Below the pieces are notes generated by a model. The model saw only the letters and a program-made list of their open reading frames with translations, did no database searches and was not told where the DNA came from. A stretch of DNA of 64,000 nucleotides from Pelomonas sp. V22 (lineage in GTDB: Bacteria > Pseudomonadota > Gammaproteobacteria > Burkholderiales > Burkholderiaceae_C): positions 1,943,261 to 2,007,260 of the forward strand of contig NZ_JAGIXS010000001.1 in the NCBI RefSeq assembly GCF_030014915.1. Reading direction: 5' to 3'. Every line of letters begins with the position of its first letter. Within the stretch, counting starts at the first letter, position 1. Positions 43,689-51,670 of this stretch are shown here, piece after piece. A program made the translations under genes and the position numbers.

Positions 43689-44366
43689 TCAGCGCGCCAG
43701 CTCGGCCCGCATCTGGTCGATCACCGCCTTGTAGTCGCCCTTGCCGAAGATGGCCGAGCCGGCCACGAAGGTGTCAGCGCCGGCATCGGCGATTCTCCGG
43801 ATGTTGTCGACCTTGACGCCGCCGTCGATCTCCAGGCGGATGTCGCGGCCGCTCTTGTCGATGATCTTGCGCGCCTGTTCCAGCTTCTTCAGTGCGGAGG
43901 GGATGAAGCTCTGGCCGCCAAAGCCGGGGTTGACGCTCATGATCAGGACCAGGTCGACCTTGTCGATCACCCACTCCAGCACGTCCAGCGACGTGGCCGG
44001 GTTGAACACGAGGCCCGCCTGTTTGCCCTCGGCCTTGATCAACTGCAGCGTGCGGTCCACGTGGGCGCTCGCTTCAGGGTGGAAGCTCACCAGGTCGGCG
44101 CCGGCCTTGCAGAAGGCCTGGGCCAGGCTGTCGACCGGCTGCACCATCAGGTGCACGTCGATGGGCGCCGGCGTGCCGTCGGGCTTGACCGAGTGCTTGC
44201 GCAAAGCCTCGCAAATCATCGGCCCGAAGGTCAGGTTGGGCACGTAATGGTTGTCCATCACGTCGAAGTGGATCCAGTCGGCACCGGCCGCCAGCACGTT
44301 GCGAACCTCCTCGCCCAGGCGGGCAAAGTCGGCGGAGAGGATGCTGGGGGCGATGCGGTGGCTCAT
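43689..44366 (-). CDS. rpe: Ribulose-phosphate 3-epimerase
   Basis: 225 residues, TIM barrel. [33 protein letters not shown] (metal-binding His and Asp), [21 protein letters not shown] and [10 protein letters not shown] are all standard. It interconverts ribulose-5-phosphate and xylulose-5-phosphate. In Burkholderiales gph usually follows rpe; here gph is 29 kb away and tag plus a binding-protein gene lie upstream on the same strand. Confidence 0.96.
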   Translation of the reverse strand: MSHRIAPSILSADFARLGEEVRNVLAAGADWIHFDVMDNHYVPNLTFGPMICEALRKHSVKPDGTPAPIDVHLMVQPVDSLAQAFCKAGADLVSFHPEASAHVDRTLQLIKAEGKQAGLVFNPATSLDVLEWVIDKVDLVLIMSVNPGFGGQSFIPSALKKLEQARKIIDKSGRDIRLEIDGGVKVDNIRRIADAGADTFVAGSAIFGKGDYKAVIDQMRAELAR

Positions 44367-44399
44367 GGCGGGCTCGGACAGGGAAGTGAGCCCGCGATT

Positions 44400-45017
44400 T
44401 TAGGGGCGCTTGAATTTGCGCAAAGCGGCCTCGACCTTTGCGCGGGAATGGCAGCCTTCCGCATGGTCGTTCACCATGCCCATCGATTGCATGAAGGCAT
44501 GCATGGTCGTGGGCCCGACGAACTTCCAGCCGCGCTTCTTCAAATCCTTGGACAAGGCCTTGGAAGCCGCCGTCTCGGTCTGGCCGAGAACGTCGGGCGT
44601 CGCTGCCGGCTCGAAGCGCCACAGGTAGCGGGCCAATGAGCCCTCTTGCTCGATCAGCTCCAGCGCCCGCTGCGCGTTGTTGATGGCCGCCTCGATCTTG
44701 CCGCGATGGCGCACGATGCCGGCGTCCTGCAGCAAGCGCTCCACGTCGACCTCGGTGAAGCGCGCCACCTGCTTGAAATCGAAGCCGGCGAAGGCCTTTC
44801 GGAAGGCCTCGCGCTTGGCGAGGATGGTGCGCCACGAGAGGCCCGATTGGAAACCCTCCAGACACAGCTTCTCGAACAGCCGTTTGTCCTCGTCGACCGG
44901 GAAGCCCCATTCCTGATCGTGATAGTCGATGTAGGGCGGCCAGTCGGCACCGGCGGCGCACCAGCGGCAGCGCGGGGGGCCGCCGGGAGCGAGGTAGAGC
45001 TTGCTGTCTTCGGTCAT
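44400..45017 (-). CDS. tag: DNA-3-methyladenine glycosylase I
   Basis: 205 residues. Tag removes 3-methyladenine from alkylated DNA. The N-terminal zinc-binding region CRWCAAG and YIDYHDQEWGFPV, the helix block FEKLCLEGFQSGLSWRTIL, and the C-terminal FVGPTTMHAFMQSMGMVNDHAEGC with the second pair of zinc ligands are all present. The gene overlaps the stop of the upstream binding-protein gene by 4 nt, so the two are co-transcribed. Confidence 0.95.
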   Translation of the reverse strand: MTEDSKLYLAPGGPPRCRWCAAGADWPPYIDYHDQEWGFPVDEDKRLFEKLCLEGFQSGLSWRTILAKREAFRKAFAGFDFKQVARFTEVDVERLLQDAGIVRHRGKIEAAINNAQRALELIEQEGSLARYLWRFEPAATPDVLGQTETAASKALSKDLKKRGWKFVGPTTMHAFMQSMGMVNDHAEGCHSRAKVEAALRKFKRP

Positions 45018-45769
45018 CGGTATTTGTCGCTGATGGCTTTCAAGCGCCCCTCGCGCTCCAGCTTCTGCAGCGCTTGCAAGAGGCGCTGTTCCACGGCGGC
45101 CGGAACTTTGCGATGGACGGCCAGGTATTGCTGGTCGGTCTGGAACACGGTGGCGGCGATGCGCAGCTTGTCGCCGAGGCCGGACTCTCGCATGTTTCGC
45201 AGCAGGTTCAGGTCCTGGCCGTAGACATGGTCGGTGCGCCCCAGGTTCAGCATCTGCAGGGCTTCGTAATCCGAGGCGGCCTCGGTCACGGCCACGCCGG
45301 CCTTCTGCAAGCCTGCCGCCAGCACGGTGCCGCGCGTCACCACCACCGGCTTGCGGCGGCTGGCCTGCACCAGGTCGGCCAGGTCACGCGGCTCGGGCTC
45401 ATCGCCCTGGCGCATGGCCACTGCATGCTGGATGCGGTACAGCGGCACCGGCACGTAGCGCCATTGCTTCTCGCGCTCGGGCGACTTGAGCAGGCAGAAG
45501 AACACGTCGATCTCGCCCTGGCCGAGCATGATCTCAACGCGTCGCAGCGGCGCCTGTTTGTCCGTGCCGCTGAAGCGCAGACCCGGGTCGATCTGCTCGA
45601 CGGCCCGCAGGATCTCCATGCAGATGCCGGGGCGCTCGGCATTGCCGGGCGAATACTTGGCCAGCGAATTGCTTTGCTGCACGGTGCGCAAGACCTGGCC
45701 CTGGGCCATGAGCGGGCACAGGCAGGCGAGCAGGAGCAGGAGAGGTCGGTACAGCACAAGCGGCAGCAT
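45014..45769 (-). CDS. Periplasmic solute-binding protein, family 3-like
   Basis: 251 residues from the ATG at 45769, which gives a clean signal peptide (LYRPLLLLLACLCPLMAQ). The body has the bilobal SBP family 3 pattern: GICMEILRAVEQIDPGLRFSG, LGQGEIDVFFCLLKSPER and VVTRGTVLAAGLQKAG. No ABC permease genes lie beside it, so it may be an orphan amino-acid-binding or sensory protein. It overlaps tag by 4 nt and is divergent from apaG with a gap of 37 bp. Confidence 0.75.
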   Translation of the reverse strand: MLPLVLYRPLLLLLACLCPLMAQGQVLRTVQQSNSLAKYSPGNAERPGICMEILRAVEQIDPGLRFSGTDKQAPLRRVEIMLGQGEIDVFFCLLKSPEREKQWRYVPVPLYRIQHAVAMRQGDEPEPRDLADLVQASRRKPVVVTRGTVLAAGLQKAGVAVTEAASDYEALQMLNLGRTDHVYGQDLNLLRNMRESGLGDKLRIAATVFQTDQQYLAVHRKVPAAVEQRLLQALQKLEREGRLKAISDKYR

Positions 45770-45806
45770 ACCGGGCCCATCATGCCTGCGCCCTAGAATG
45801 GGGCAC

Positions 45807-46181
45807 ATGTCGTCCCCCCACTTCAAGTGCACGGTGCAGGTCCAGCCTCTGGCCGAACAGACCGACGCCGAGCAGGGCCGCTGGGCCTACAGCTACACGA
45901 TCACCATCGCCAATGACGGCGACCTCGCCGGCCAACTAATCGGCCGCGAGTGGGAGATCCTCGACAGCCAGGGCCACCGCCAGCAGGTGCGCGGCCTGGC
46001 CGTGGTGGGCCACCAGCCCTTTTTGCAGCCGGGCGAGCAGTTCCAGTACAGCAGCTGGGCGACCATCGCCACGCCCCAGGGCAGCATGAAGGGCCGCTAC
46101 CTCTGCGTGACCGAGGCCGCCGAGGTGTTCTGGGCGGACGTACCCGAGTTCCTGCTGGCCGACAGCGCCAGCCTGCATTGA
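45807..46181 (+). CDS. apaG: ApaG protein
   Basis: 124 residues from the ATG at 45807. The fold is a fibronectin-III-like beta-sandwich of the ApaG/DUF525 family: YSYTITIANDGDLAGQLIGREW, VRGLAVVGHQPFLQPGEQFQYSS and MKGRYLCVTE. It is associated with Co2+/Mg2+ homeostasis and Ap4A metabolism by genetics; the molecular role is unsettled. The gene lies beside rpe in many betaproteobacteria, with tag and a binding protein between them here. gcr follows after 8 nt. Confidence 0.95.
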   Translation: MSSPHFKCTVQVQPLAEQTDAEQGRWAYSYTITIANDGDLAGQLIGREWEILDSQGHRQQVRGLAVVGHQPFLQPGEQFQYSSWATIATPQGSMKGRYLCVTEAAEVFWADVPEFLLADSASLH

Positions 46182-46189
46182 TCGCATTG

Positions 46190-48181
46190 ATGGCCAGCCA
46201 AGGCGCCTGGGACCTCACTGCCCTGCTGAACGCGGCCGACCCCAAGGCCGCGTTGCCGCAACGCAACCTCTGGCTGGCACGCCTGCTCGAATGGCTGCGC
46301 CATGCCCCGCTCGAAAAAACCGAGCAGCGCGAACGCGGCACCCGCCCGCTGCCGCTCTTGCGCCTGACCCACCTGCTCAATGTGCTGGAGCGCAACCCGA
46401 CGCACGCGGCCCAGGTGACCGGCGTGCTGGCCGGCGCCTGGCGCGATCTCGAGGCCGTGGGCCTGTTTGCTGACGTGGGCTTTGCCTCGCGCATGGACCT
46501 GTGGGGCGAGGTCGGCCACCGCCTGCGCCTGCGCCTCTTACCCGGCACGGTGGAGACGCGCGAGCTCGGCGAGCTGTTCAGCCTGCTGTTCCCCGATGCC
46601 GAGGACGAAGCGTGGCTGCGCGCCATCGACGACGCGCTCCTGCAGCGGCTATCGAGCCTGTTCACCGGCGCCCTGCCCGAGGCCGACTGGCGCGGCGCGC
46701 TGATCGACGCCTTGACCATGCTGGTCAGTGCCGTGCGCGCCGCCGGTTTCTCAGGGCCCTTGCGCCAGCGCATGGGCAGCGAGCTGCTGGCCAACAACCC
46801 CTTCGGCCAGCTGGGCCGCGCGGCCGACGAGCTGATCGCCGCGCTGAAAGCGGCGGACGCCGCCGAGCTGCGCCGCGCCCTGCAATACCTGCGCGCCCTG
46901 CTCGACAGCTGCCGCGCCGCCGCCGCCAGCGTGCCCGAACACCTGGAGGCCTGGGGCGTGTCGGTCGACATCATGTTCGAGGTGGAGCAGCTGATCGAGC
47001 GCACGGCCCGCGCCGAATCCCTGCTCGACGTGCTGGTGGCCGAGCAGCCGGCGCGCGAGCTGGTGCAGCTGCTGGCCGGCCTGGTGCGCGTGGTCCATGA
47101 GCGGCGCAGCCTGCGCACGCTGTTCGCGCGCCACTACGGCCTCCTGGCCCGCAAGGTGGCCGAGCGCAGCGCCGAGACCGGCGAGCACTACATCACCCGC
47201 GACCGCGCCGAGTACCGCAGCATGCTGTGGCGCGCGGCCGGCGGCGGCGCCGTGATTGGCGGCACCACGCTGGCCAAGTTCGCGCTGGCGGCGCTCGGCT
47301 TCACCGCCTTCTGGTCCGGCTTCTGGGCCGGCGCCAACTACGCGCTGAGCTTCGTGCTGATCCACCTGCTGCACTGGACGGTGGCCACCAAGCAGCCGGC
47401 GATGACGGCCCCAGCCATGGCCCACAAGCTGCGCAACATCAGCAGCGCCGAAGGGCTGGAGGGTTTCGTCGACGAGGTGACGCACCTGCTGCGCTCGCAG
47501 TTCGCCGGCATTGCCGGCAATTTGCTGGCGGTGATTCCCGTGGTGCTCGTGGTGCAGTTGCTGGCCTGGCTGATCGCCGGCGCGCCGGCCGTGGGGCCCA
47601 AGGATGCGGCCTATGTGCTGCATTCGCTGCAGCTCGCGGGGCCCTCGGTGTTCTTCGCCGCCTTCACCGGCGTGCTGCTCTTCCTGGCCAGCCTGATCGC
47701 CGGCTGGGTGGAGAACTGGTTCGTGTTCTACCGGCTGGACAGCGCCATCGCCTGGAACCCGCGCCTGATCGCGCGGCTCGGCGCGGCTCGGGCCCAGCGC
47801 TGGTCGGCCTGGTGGCGGGCCAATATTTCGGGCCTCACGGCCAATGTCTCGCTCGGCTTGATGCTGGGCCTGGTGCCGGTGGTGCTGGCCTTCTTCGGCC
47901 TGCCGATCGAGGTGAGGCACGTGACCCTGTCGACCGGCCAGCTGACCGCCGCCGTCGGCGCGCTGGGGCTGGACATCTTCAAGCAGAGCGCCTTCTGGTG
48001 GTGCCTGCCGACGATTGCCTTCATCGGCATCCTGAACCTGGGCGTCAGTTTCCTGCTGGCCCTTCTGGTGGCGCTGCGGGCACGTGGCATCCAGGTGGCG
48101 GACCGGGCACGCGTGCAGGCAGCCATCTGGCGGCGGCTGCGCGAGCAGCCGCGCAGCTTCTTCCTGCCGCCCAAGGAATGA
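46190..48181 (+). CDS. gcr: Site-specific recombinase Gcr-like integral membrane protein
   Basis: 663 residues of the family annotated as site-specific recombinase (COG4389). The first 330 residues are soluble and helical; the C-terminal half has about seven transmembrane helices (ALAALGFTAFWSGFWAGANYALSF, LLAVIPVVLVVQLLAWLI, VFFAAFTGVLLFLASLIAG). That topology does not fit a DNA recombinase, so the historical name is doubtful. The family is common in betaproteobacteria and the function is unknown. ATG at 46190; a TTG at 46179 overlapping the apaG stop is also possible. Confidence 0.8.
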   Translation: MASQGAWDLTALLNAADPKAALPQRNLWLARLLEWLRHAPLEKTEQRERGTRPLPLLRLTHLLNVLERNPTHAAQVTGVLAGAWRDLEAVGLFADVGFASRMDLWGEVGHRLRLRLLPGTVETRELGELFSLLFPDAEDEAWLRAIDDALLQRLSSLFTGALPEADWRGALIDALTMLVSAVRAAGFSGPLRQRMGSELLANNPFGQLGRAADELIAALKAADAAELRRALQYLRALLDSCRAAAASVPEHLEAWGVSVDIMFEVEQLIERTARAESLLDVLVAEQPARELVQLLAGLVRVVHERRSLRTLFARHYGLLARKVAERSAETGEHYITRDRAEYRSMLWRAAGGGAVIGGTTLAKFALAALGFTAFWSGFWAGANYALSFVLIHLLHWTVATKQPAMTAPAMAHKLRNISSAEGLEGFVDEVTHLLRSQFAGIAGNLLAVIPVVLVVQLLAWLIAGAPAVGPKDAAYVLHSLQLAGPSVFFAAFTGVLLFLASLIAGWVENWFVFYRLDSAIAWNPRLIARLGAARAQRWSAWWRANISGLTANVSLGLMLGLVPVVLAFFGLPIEVRHVTLSTGQLTAAVGALGLDIFKQSAFWWCLPTIAFIGILNLGVSFLLALLVALRARGIQVADRARVQAAIWRRLREQPRSFFLPPKE

Positions 48182-48187
48182 AGGCGA

Positions 48188-48301
48188 TCAGCCTTCGTCG
48201 TCCCGACGCTCCCCGCCCTTGCGGCCCGAGAACATGGTCCACCAGACGATGAACAGCAAGACGAGCAGCGCGGCCAGCGCCTCCAGCAAGATCAGACCCA
48301 T
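48188..48301 (-). CDS. Small single-pass membrane protein
   Basis: 37 residues: one transmembrane helix (LILLEALAALLVLLFIVWW) followed by a basic-acidic tail (FSGRKGGERRDDEG). A ribosome-binding sequence GGGGA lies 8-9 nt upstream. The ATG shares bases with the opposite-strand mltA ATG (48300), so the two start codons overlap head to head. Such short proteins are often missed. No family is recognised. Confidence 0.5.
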   Translation of the reverse strand: MGLILLEALAALLVLLFIVWWTMFSGRKGGERRDDEG

Positions 48302-49442
48302 GAAGCATTCCCCGAAGATGGCGGCGGCGATTTTAGGCCTGCTGCTGGCGGGCTGCGCGGCGCCGCCGGTCAGCCTGCCGACGGCGCCGCCGACGCAGCC
48401 GTCCAAGCCCGTACTGGGCGACACGAGCAAGCCGGCCGGCCCGGTGATGCAACGCGAGCGCTCCCGCTGGGTGGCCGGCGAATGGAGCGAACTGCCCGGC
48501 TGGGGCAGCGACCGCGCCGCCGAGTTCTGGCCGGCCCTGCTGCGCAGCTGCGAGAAGCCGGCAGCGGGCTGGTCCCAGGTCTGCGCCCGCGCGCTCTTGA
48601 CCGAGCCCGGCGACGACCTCGCCCTCACCACCTGGCTGATGAGCGAGCTGCGCCCCTGGCGCGTCGAAAGCCTGGAGGGCGAGACGCAAGGCCAGCTGAC
48701 CGGCTATTTCGAGCCCGAGCTGCAGGTGCGCCGCCAGAAGGACGCTCGCTTCAACGTGCCGGTGCTGGCCGCGCCGGCCGACCTGATGCAGCGCCGGCCC
48801 TACCTCACGCGCCAGCAGATCGAGAGCGACCTCACGCGCTACAAGACCCTGGTCTACCTCGACGACGCCATCGACCTGCAGATCCTGCAGCTGCAGGGCT
48901 CGGGCCGCGCCCGCCTGGTCGATGCCGAGGGGCCCGAGCCGGTCTGGCTGCGCCTCGCCTTCGCCGGCCACAACGACCACCCGCTGACGCCGCTCGGCCG
49001 CTCGCTGGCCGTGATCGGCGAATGGAACGACGGGCCCGCGGCGCCCCGCCCGGCCGTGCGCGACTGGGCCAAGCGCAATCCGCAGCGCCTCAACGAGCTG
49101 ATGTGGGCCAATGCCCGCTATGTGTTCTTTCGCGAGGAGCCGCTGCGCGATGCCAGCATCGGCCCGCGTGGCGCCCAGGGCGTGCCCTTGACGCCGGGCC
49201 GCTCAGTGGCGGTGGACAAAGCCTCCATCCCCTATGGCACGGCCCTGTGGATGGACGGCGGCGATGCTGGCACGCGCCGGCTCGTGATGGCCCAGGACAC
49301 CGGCGGCGGCATCATCGGCGCGGTGCGGGCCGACTTCTTCACCGGCTGGGGTGCCGAGGCCGAGGCGGCGGCGATGAAGATCAAGCAACCCTTGCGCTAC
49401 TGGGCGCTGTGGCCCCGGGAAATGTCAGCCCCCAGCCGTTGA
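48300..49442 (+). CDS. mltA: Membrane-bound lytic murein transglycosylase A
   Basis: 380 residues, a lipoprotein: MKHSPKMAAAILGLLLAGCA, with the lipobox LAGC and acylated Cys near 19. The MltA domain has LTGYFEPELQV, LVYLDDAIDLQILQLQGSGRA and NARYVFFREEP. The 3D domain at the C-terminus has ALWMDGGD and MAQDTGGGIIGAVRADFF with catalytic Asp. It cleaves glycan strands to anhydromuropeptides at the outer membrane. The start at 48300 was chosen because it gives the lipoprotein signal. Confidence 0.95.
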   Translation: MKHSPKMAAAILGLLLAGCAAPPVSLPTAPPTQPSKPVLGDTSKPAGPVMQRERSRWVAGEWSELPGWGSDRAAEFWPALLRSCEKPAAGWSQVCARALLTEPGDDLALTTWLMSELRPWRVESLEGETQGQLTGYFEPELQVRRQKDARFNVPVLAAPADLMQRRPYLTRQQIESDLTRYKTLVYLDDAIDLQILQLQGSGRARLVDAEGPEPVWLRLAFAGHNDHPLTPLGRSLAVIGEWNDGPAAPRPAVRDWAKRNPQRLNELMWANARYVFFREEPLRDASIGPRGAQGVPLTPGRSVAVDKASIPYGTALWMDGGDAGTRRLVMAQDTGGGIIGAVRADFFTGWGAEAEAAAMKIKQPLRYWALWPREMSAPSR

Positions 49443-49468
49443 CATACACCGGCGGCCCCCGAGGGGCG

Positions 49469-49503
49469 CAAATCGACCTTGGGGCGGCCCTGCGGTCGAT
49501 TTG
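49469..49503. terminator. Bidirectional hairpin terminator between mltA and the DUF427 gene
   Basis: CAAATCGACC (49469-49478) pairs perfectly with GGTCGATTTG (49494-49503) around a 15-nt loop. It fills the gap between the convergent genes mltA and DUF427, 27 bp after one stop and 6 bp from the other. Confidence 0.65.
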
Positions 49504-49508
49504 GTCGT

Positions 49509-49787
49509 TCAGTCAATGACCTGCACACCCTTCCAGAACGCCACGCGCCCCTTCAGCTCGGCAGCGGCCTCGGTCGGCTCGGGATAGCTCCAGACCGCAT
49601 CGGCATTCATCTCGCCGTTGACGAACAGGCTCTGATAATGGGCCTGGCCCTTCCAGCTGCTGGTGCGGTGGTTGCTGAAGCTCAGGTACTCCTTCTTCAG
49701 CGACTCGGCCGGGAAGTAATGGTCGCCATCGACCACCACGGTGTCTGCGCTTTCGGCGATCACGACGCCGTTCCAGATTGCCTTCAT
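49509..49787 (-). CDS. DUF427 domain protein
   Basis: 92 residues starting MKAIWNGVVIAESADT. The DUF427 pattern is seen in DTVVVDGDHYFPAESL, FSNHRTSSWKGQAHYQSL and DAVWSYPEPTEAAAELKGRVAFWKGVQV. These small beta-proteins have no firmly established role. The start is the ATG at 49787; the long open frame further upstream is antisense to the rnk and usp genes and is not real. Confidence 0.9.
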   Translation of the reverse strand: MKAIWNGVVIAESADTVVVDGDHYFPAESLKKEYLSFSNHRTSSWKGQAHYQSLFVNGEMNADAVWSYPEPTEAAAELKGRVAFWKGVQVID

Positions 49788-49820
49788 CTTGCTTGTCCTA
49801 TTGCTGTCGGATCCAAAGTC

Positions 49821-50057
49821 GTGAAACGTTACCACTCCCACCAGGGCAAGGACATCTTCGTCACCGCCGGCACGGCCCGCGAACTGGCGCCCGGTACTTT
49901 CGGCATCCTGGCCATTGGCGGCGGCGCCGAGGGCTGGTCGGTGGCGCATCGCGGCCCGGGCGGCGACGTGGTCGACCTGGGCGGCGAGTACTACTTCGCC
50001 ACGCCCGAGGAAGCGCTGGAGTTCGTCAAGGAACTCATCGACCTGATGCAGACCTGA
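49821..50057 (+). CDS. Small hypothetical protein
   Basis: 78 residues from a GTG at 49821 (VKRYHSHQGKDIFVTAGTAR), ending EEALEFVKELIDLMQT. It is soluble and looks like a compact alpha/beta domain. I do not recognise the family. It is divergent from the DUF427 gene. The start could also lie further upstream in the open frame, but that part overlaps DUF427. Confidence 0.5.
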   Translation: MKRYHSHQGKDIFVTAGTARELAPGTFGILAIGGGAEGWSVAHRGPGGDVVDLGGEYYFATPEEALEFVKELIDLMQT

Positions 50058-50315
50058 TGCTCGCGAGCTGATCGCCGCAGACCGATGGGGCACAATCCCG
50101 CCACCATGTCCACCTCGACCCGGCTCCCACTGCCCCTGACCGCCACAGCGGCCGGGCTGCGGCCGGCTGTCGATCTCCGACGCCCGGCCGCAGATTCCTG
50201 AGCCCGGCGATCCCTCTCCTCCACCATTGCGCAACCTCGATCGCCGGGCCCCAGCCCGCGCGGTGCCGTGCCAGCCAGACCAAGCCGGCGGTACGGCCAT
50301 GACCGAGGAATGCCC
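50058..50315 (+). promoter_or_regulatory. GC-rich leader region upstream of rnk
   Basis: The 258-bp interval holds no convincing gene. A 31-codon frame starts at ATG 50106, and several GC-rich inverted stretches are present, for example GGCCGGGCTGCGGCCGGC near 50151. The CTCCTCCACCATTGCGC segment near 50216 and the stretch just before the start codon could form a structured 5' leader. rnk genes in gammaproteobacteria have a structured leader; whether this one is related I cannot tell. Confidence 0.3.
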
Positions 50316-50717
50316 ATGGACCGCCTCCCTTCCGAGCAGCGCAACGAGCGCCTGCTGACCGAACTCGACCACCAGCGCCTGAGCCGCTGGGCGCGCAGCC
50401 AGCCTGCGCTGCAGCAACTGCTCGACAGCGCCGAGCTCCTGCCCTCCGCCGAACTGCCCGACGACATCGTCTCCATGAACTCTGCGGTGCAGGTGATGGA
50501 GCCAGCGAGCGGCCGCACGCAGCAGCTGACGCTGTGCTACCCGTCCGACGCCCTGCCCGAGCAGGGCCGCGTCTCCGTGCTCTCTCCCGTGGGCCTCGGC
50601 CTGCTGGGTCTGGCCATCGGCCAGGAGCTGCGCTGGACGGTCGGCAACACCCGCGGATGCCTGCAGCTGCAGGCCTTGCTGTACCAGCCCGAAACCCATG
50701 GCGACTTCGACCGTTGA
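50316..50717 (+). CDS. rnk: Regulator of nucleoside diphosphate kinase (Rnk), GreA/GreB-like
   Basis: 133 residues from the ATG at 50316. Rnk is a GreA/GreB-like protein with a short coiled-coil and a C-terminal FKBP-like domain. Here the N-terminus LLTELDHQRLSRWARSQPAL and the block AELPDDIVSMNSAVQVME, LTLCYPSDALPEQGRVSVLSP, GLGLLGLAIGQELRW match the family. It binds RNA polymerase, and an upstream structured leader is possible. The universal stress gene starts 25 nt downstream. Confidence 0.9.
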   Translation: MDRLPSEQRNERLLTELDHQRLSRWARSQPALQQLLDSAELLPSAELPDDIVSMNSAVQVMEPASGRTQQLTLCYPSDALPEQGRVSVLSPVGLGLLGLAIGQELRWTVGNTRGCLQLQALLYQPETHGDFDR

Positions 50718-50742
50718 TCGCCACACCGAGGAGCTGGACACC

Positions 50743-51585
50743 ATGCAAGCGATGAACCGGGGCGTCGTCGCCCTCACCGATTTCGGACCCGATGCCGAGG
50801 CCGCCTTGCTGCGTGCCGCGCTGCTGGCGCGCCAGCTGCAGGCACCGCTGAGCCTGATCCATCTTGCGGGCAGCGGGCCACCCGACGTGGCCGAACGCCT
50901 GCCCCGCTGCGCGGCAATGCTGGCGCGCCGCCACCGCCAGCCAGTCTCTGCACAGGGCTCGATGAGCGAGCCTGAGCTGCGGCAGTCGCTGGCCAGCATC
51001 GCCAGCCTCCTGGTCCTCGGCGAGGCGCTGAGCACGCGCCGCTTCGGCTGGGCCCGCCCCACCCTGGCCCAGCGGCTGGCGCGGCGCGCGCCCTGCCCGC
51101 TGCTGGTGGTGCGCCAGCCGGGCGGCGAGGACTATCGCCGCGTGCTCGTGGCCCTGGCCGGTCAACCCGAACCGGCTGCGGGCTTGCTGCAGGCCGCAGC
51201 CGCGCTGGCGCCCGAGGCCGAGCTCGAGCTGTTCCACGCCATGGACACGCGCCACGAGGCCCTGCTGCGCGCGGCCGAGGCCAGCCCGCAGAGCCTGCGC
51301 CGCTACCGCACAGCCCGGGACCACGAGGCACGCCAGTTGCTGCTGCGGGTCAGCGACAGCCTGCAGGCCCGGCGCAACCGGCTGATGCACACGCTGGGCC
51401 GGGGCGACCCGGTGCGGCAGATCCTGGTGCAGCAGCAATACGGCCATGCCGACCTGGTCGTCGTGGGCCAGCGGCGGCAAGCCTGGTGGGCGGCGTGGCT
51501 GCAACCCGCCAGCGCCGTGTCCCTGCTGGCCGAGCTGGAGTGCGACCTGCTGATCTGGCCTGGTGGCGAGGCCCAGGTCGGCTGA
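50743..51585 (+). CDS. Universal stress protein, tandem UspA-like domains
   Basis: 280 residues from the ATG at 50743, with GAGGAGC 8 nt upstream. An earlier in-frame ATG at 50698 overlaps rnk. The first unit has GVVALTDFGPDAEAALLRAA and PCPLLVVRQP; the second has RVLVALAGQPEPAAGLLQAA and ADLVVVGQRRQAWWAAWLQPASAVSLL. Both lack a strong G-2x-G-9x-G ATP signature, so they may not bind ATP. It is probably co-transcribed with rnk as a stress-response pair. Confidence 0.82.
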   Translation: MQAMNRGVVALTDFGPDAEAALLRAALLARQLQAPLSLIHLAGSGPPDVAERLPRCAAMLARRHRQPVSAQGSMSEPELRQSLASIASLLVLGEALSTRRFGWARPTLAQRLARRAPCPLLVVRQPGGEDYRRVLVALAGQPEPAAGLLQAAAALAPEAELELFHAMDTRHEALLRAAEASPQSLRRYRTARDHEARQLLLRVSDSLQARRNRLMHTLGRGDPVRQILVQQQYGHADLVVVGQRRQAWWAAWLQPASAVSLLAELECDLLIWPGGEAQVG

Positions 51586-51670
51586 ATCCGGCGGGATTCT
51601 GTCCCCGCTTTGGATGCCCGACGGAACGCTGGATGGGCCCTAGACTCTCCCGCATCCAAGGGAGAGTCGG

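Noticed and set aside
46190..48181. Taking the Gcr-like protein as a true DNA recombinase
   Set aside because: The C-terminal half has many membrane helices and no recombinase catalytic motif, so only the historical family name is given.
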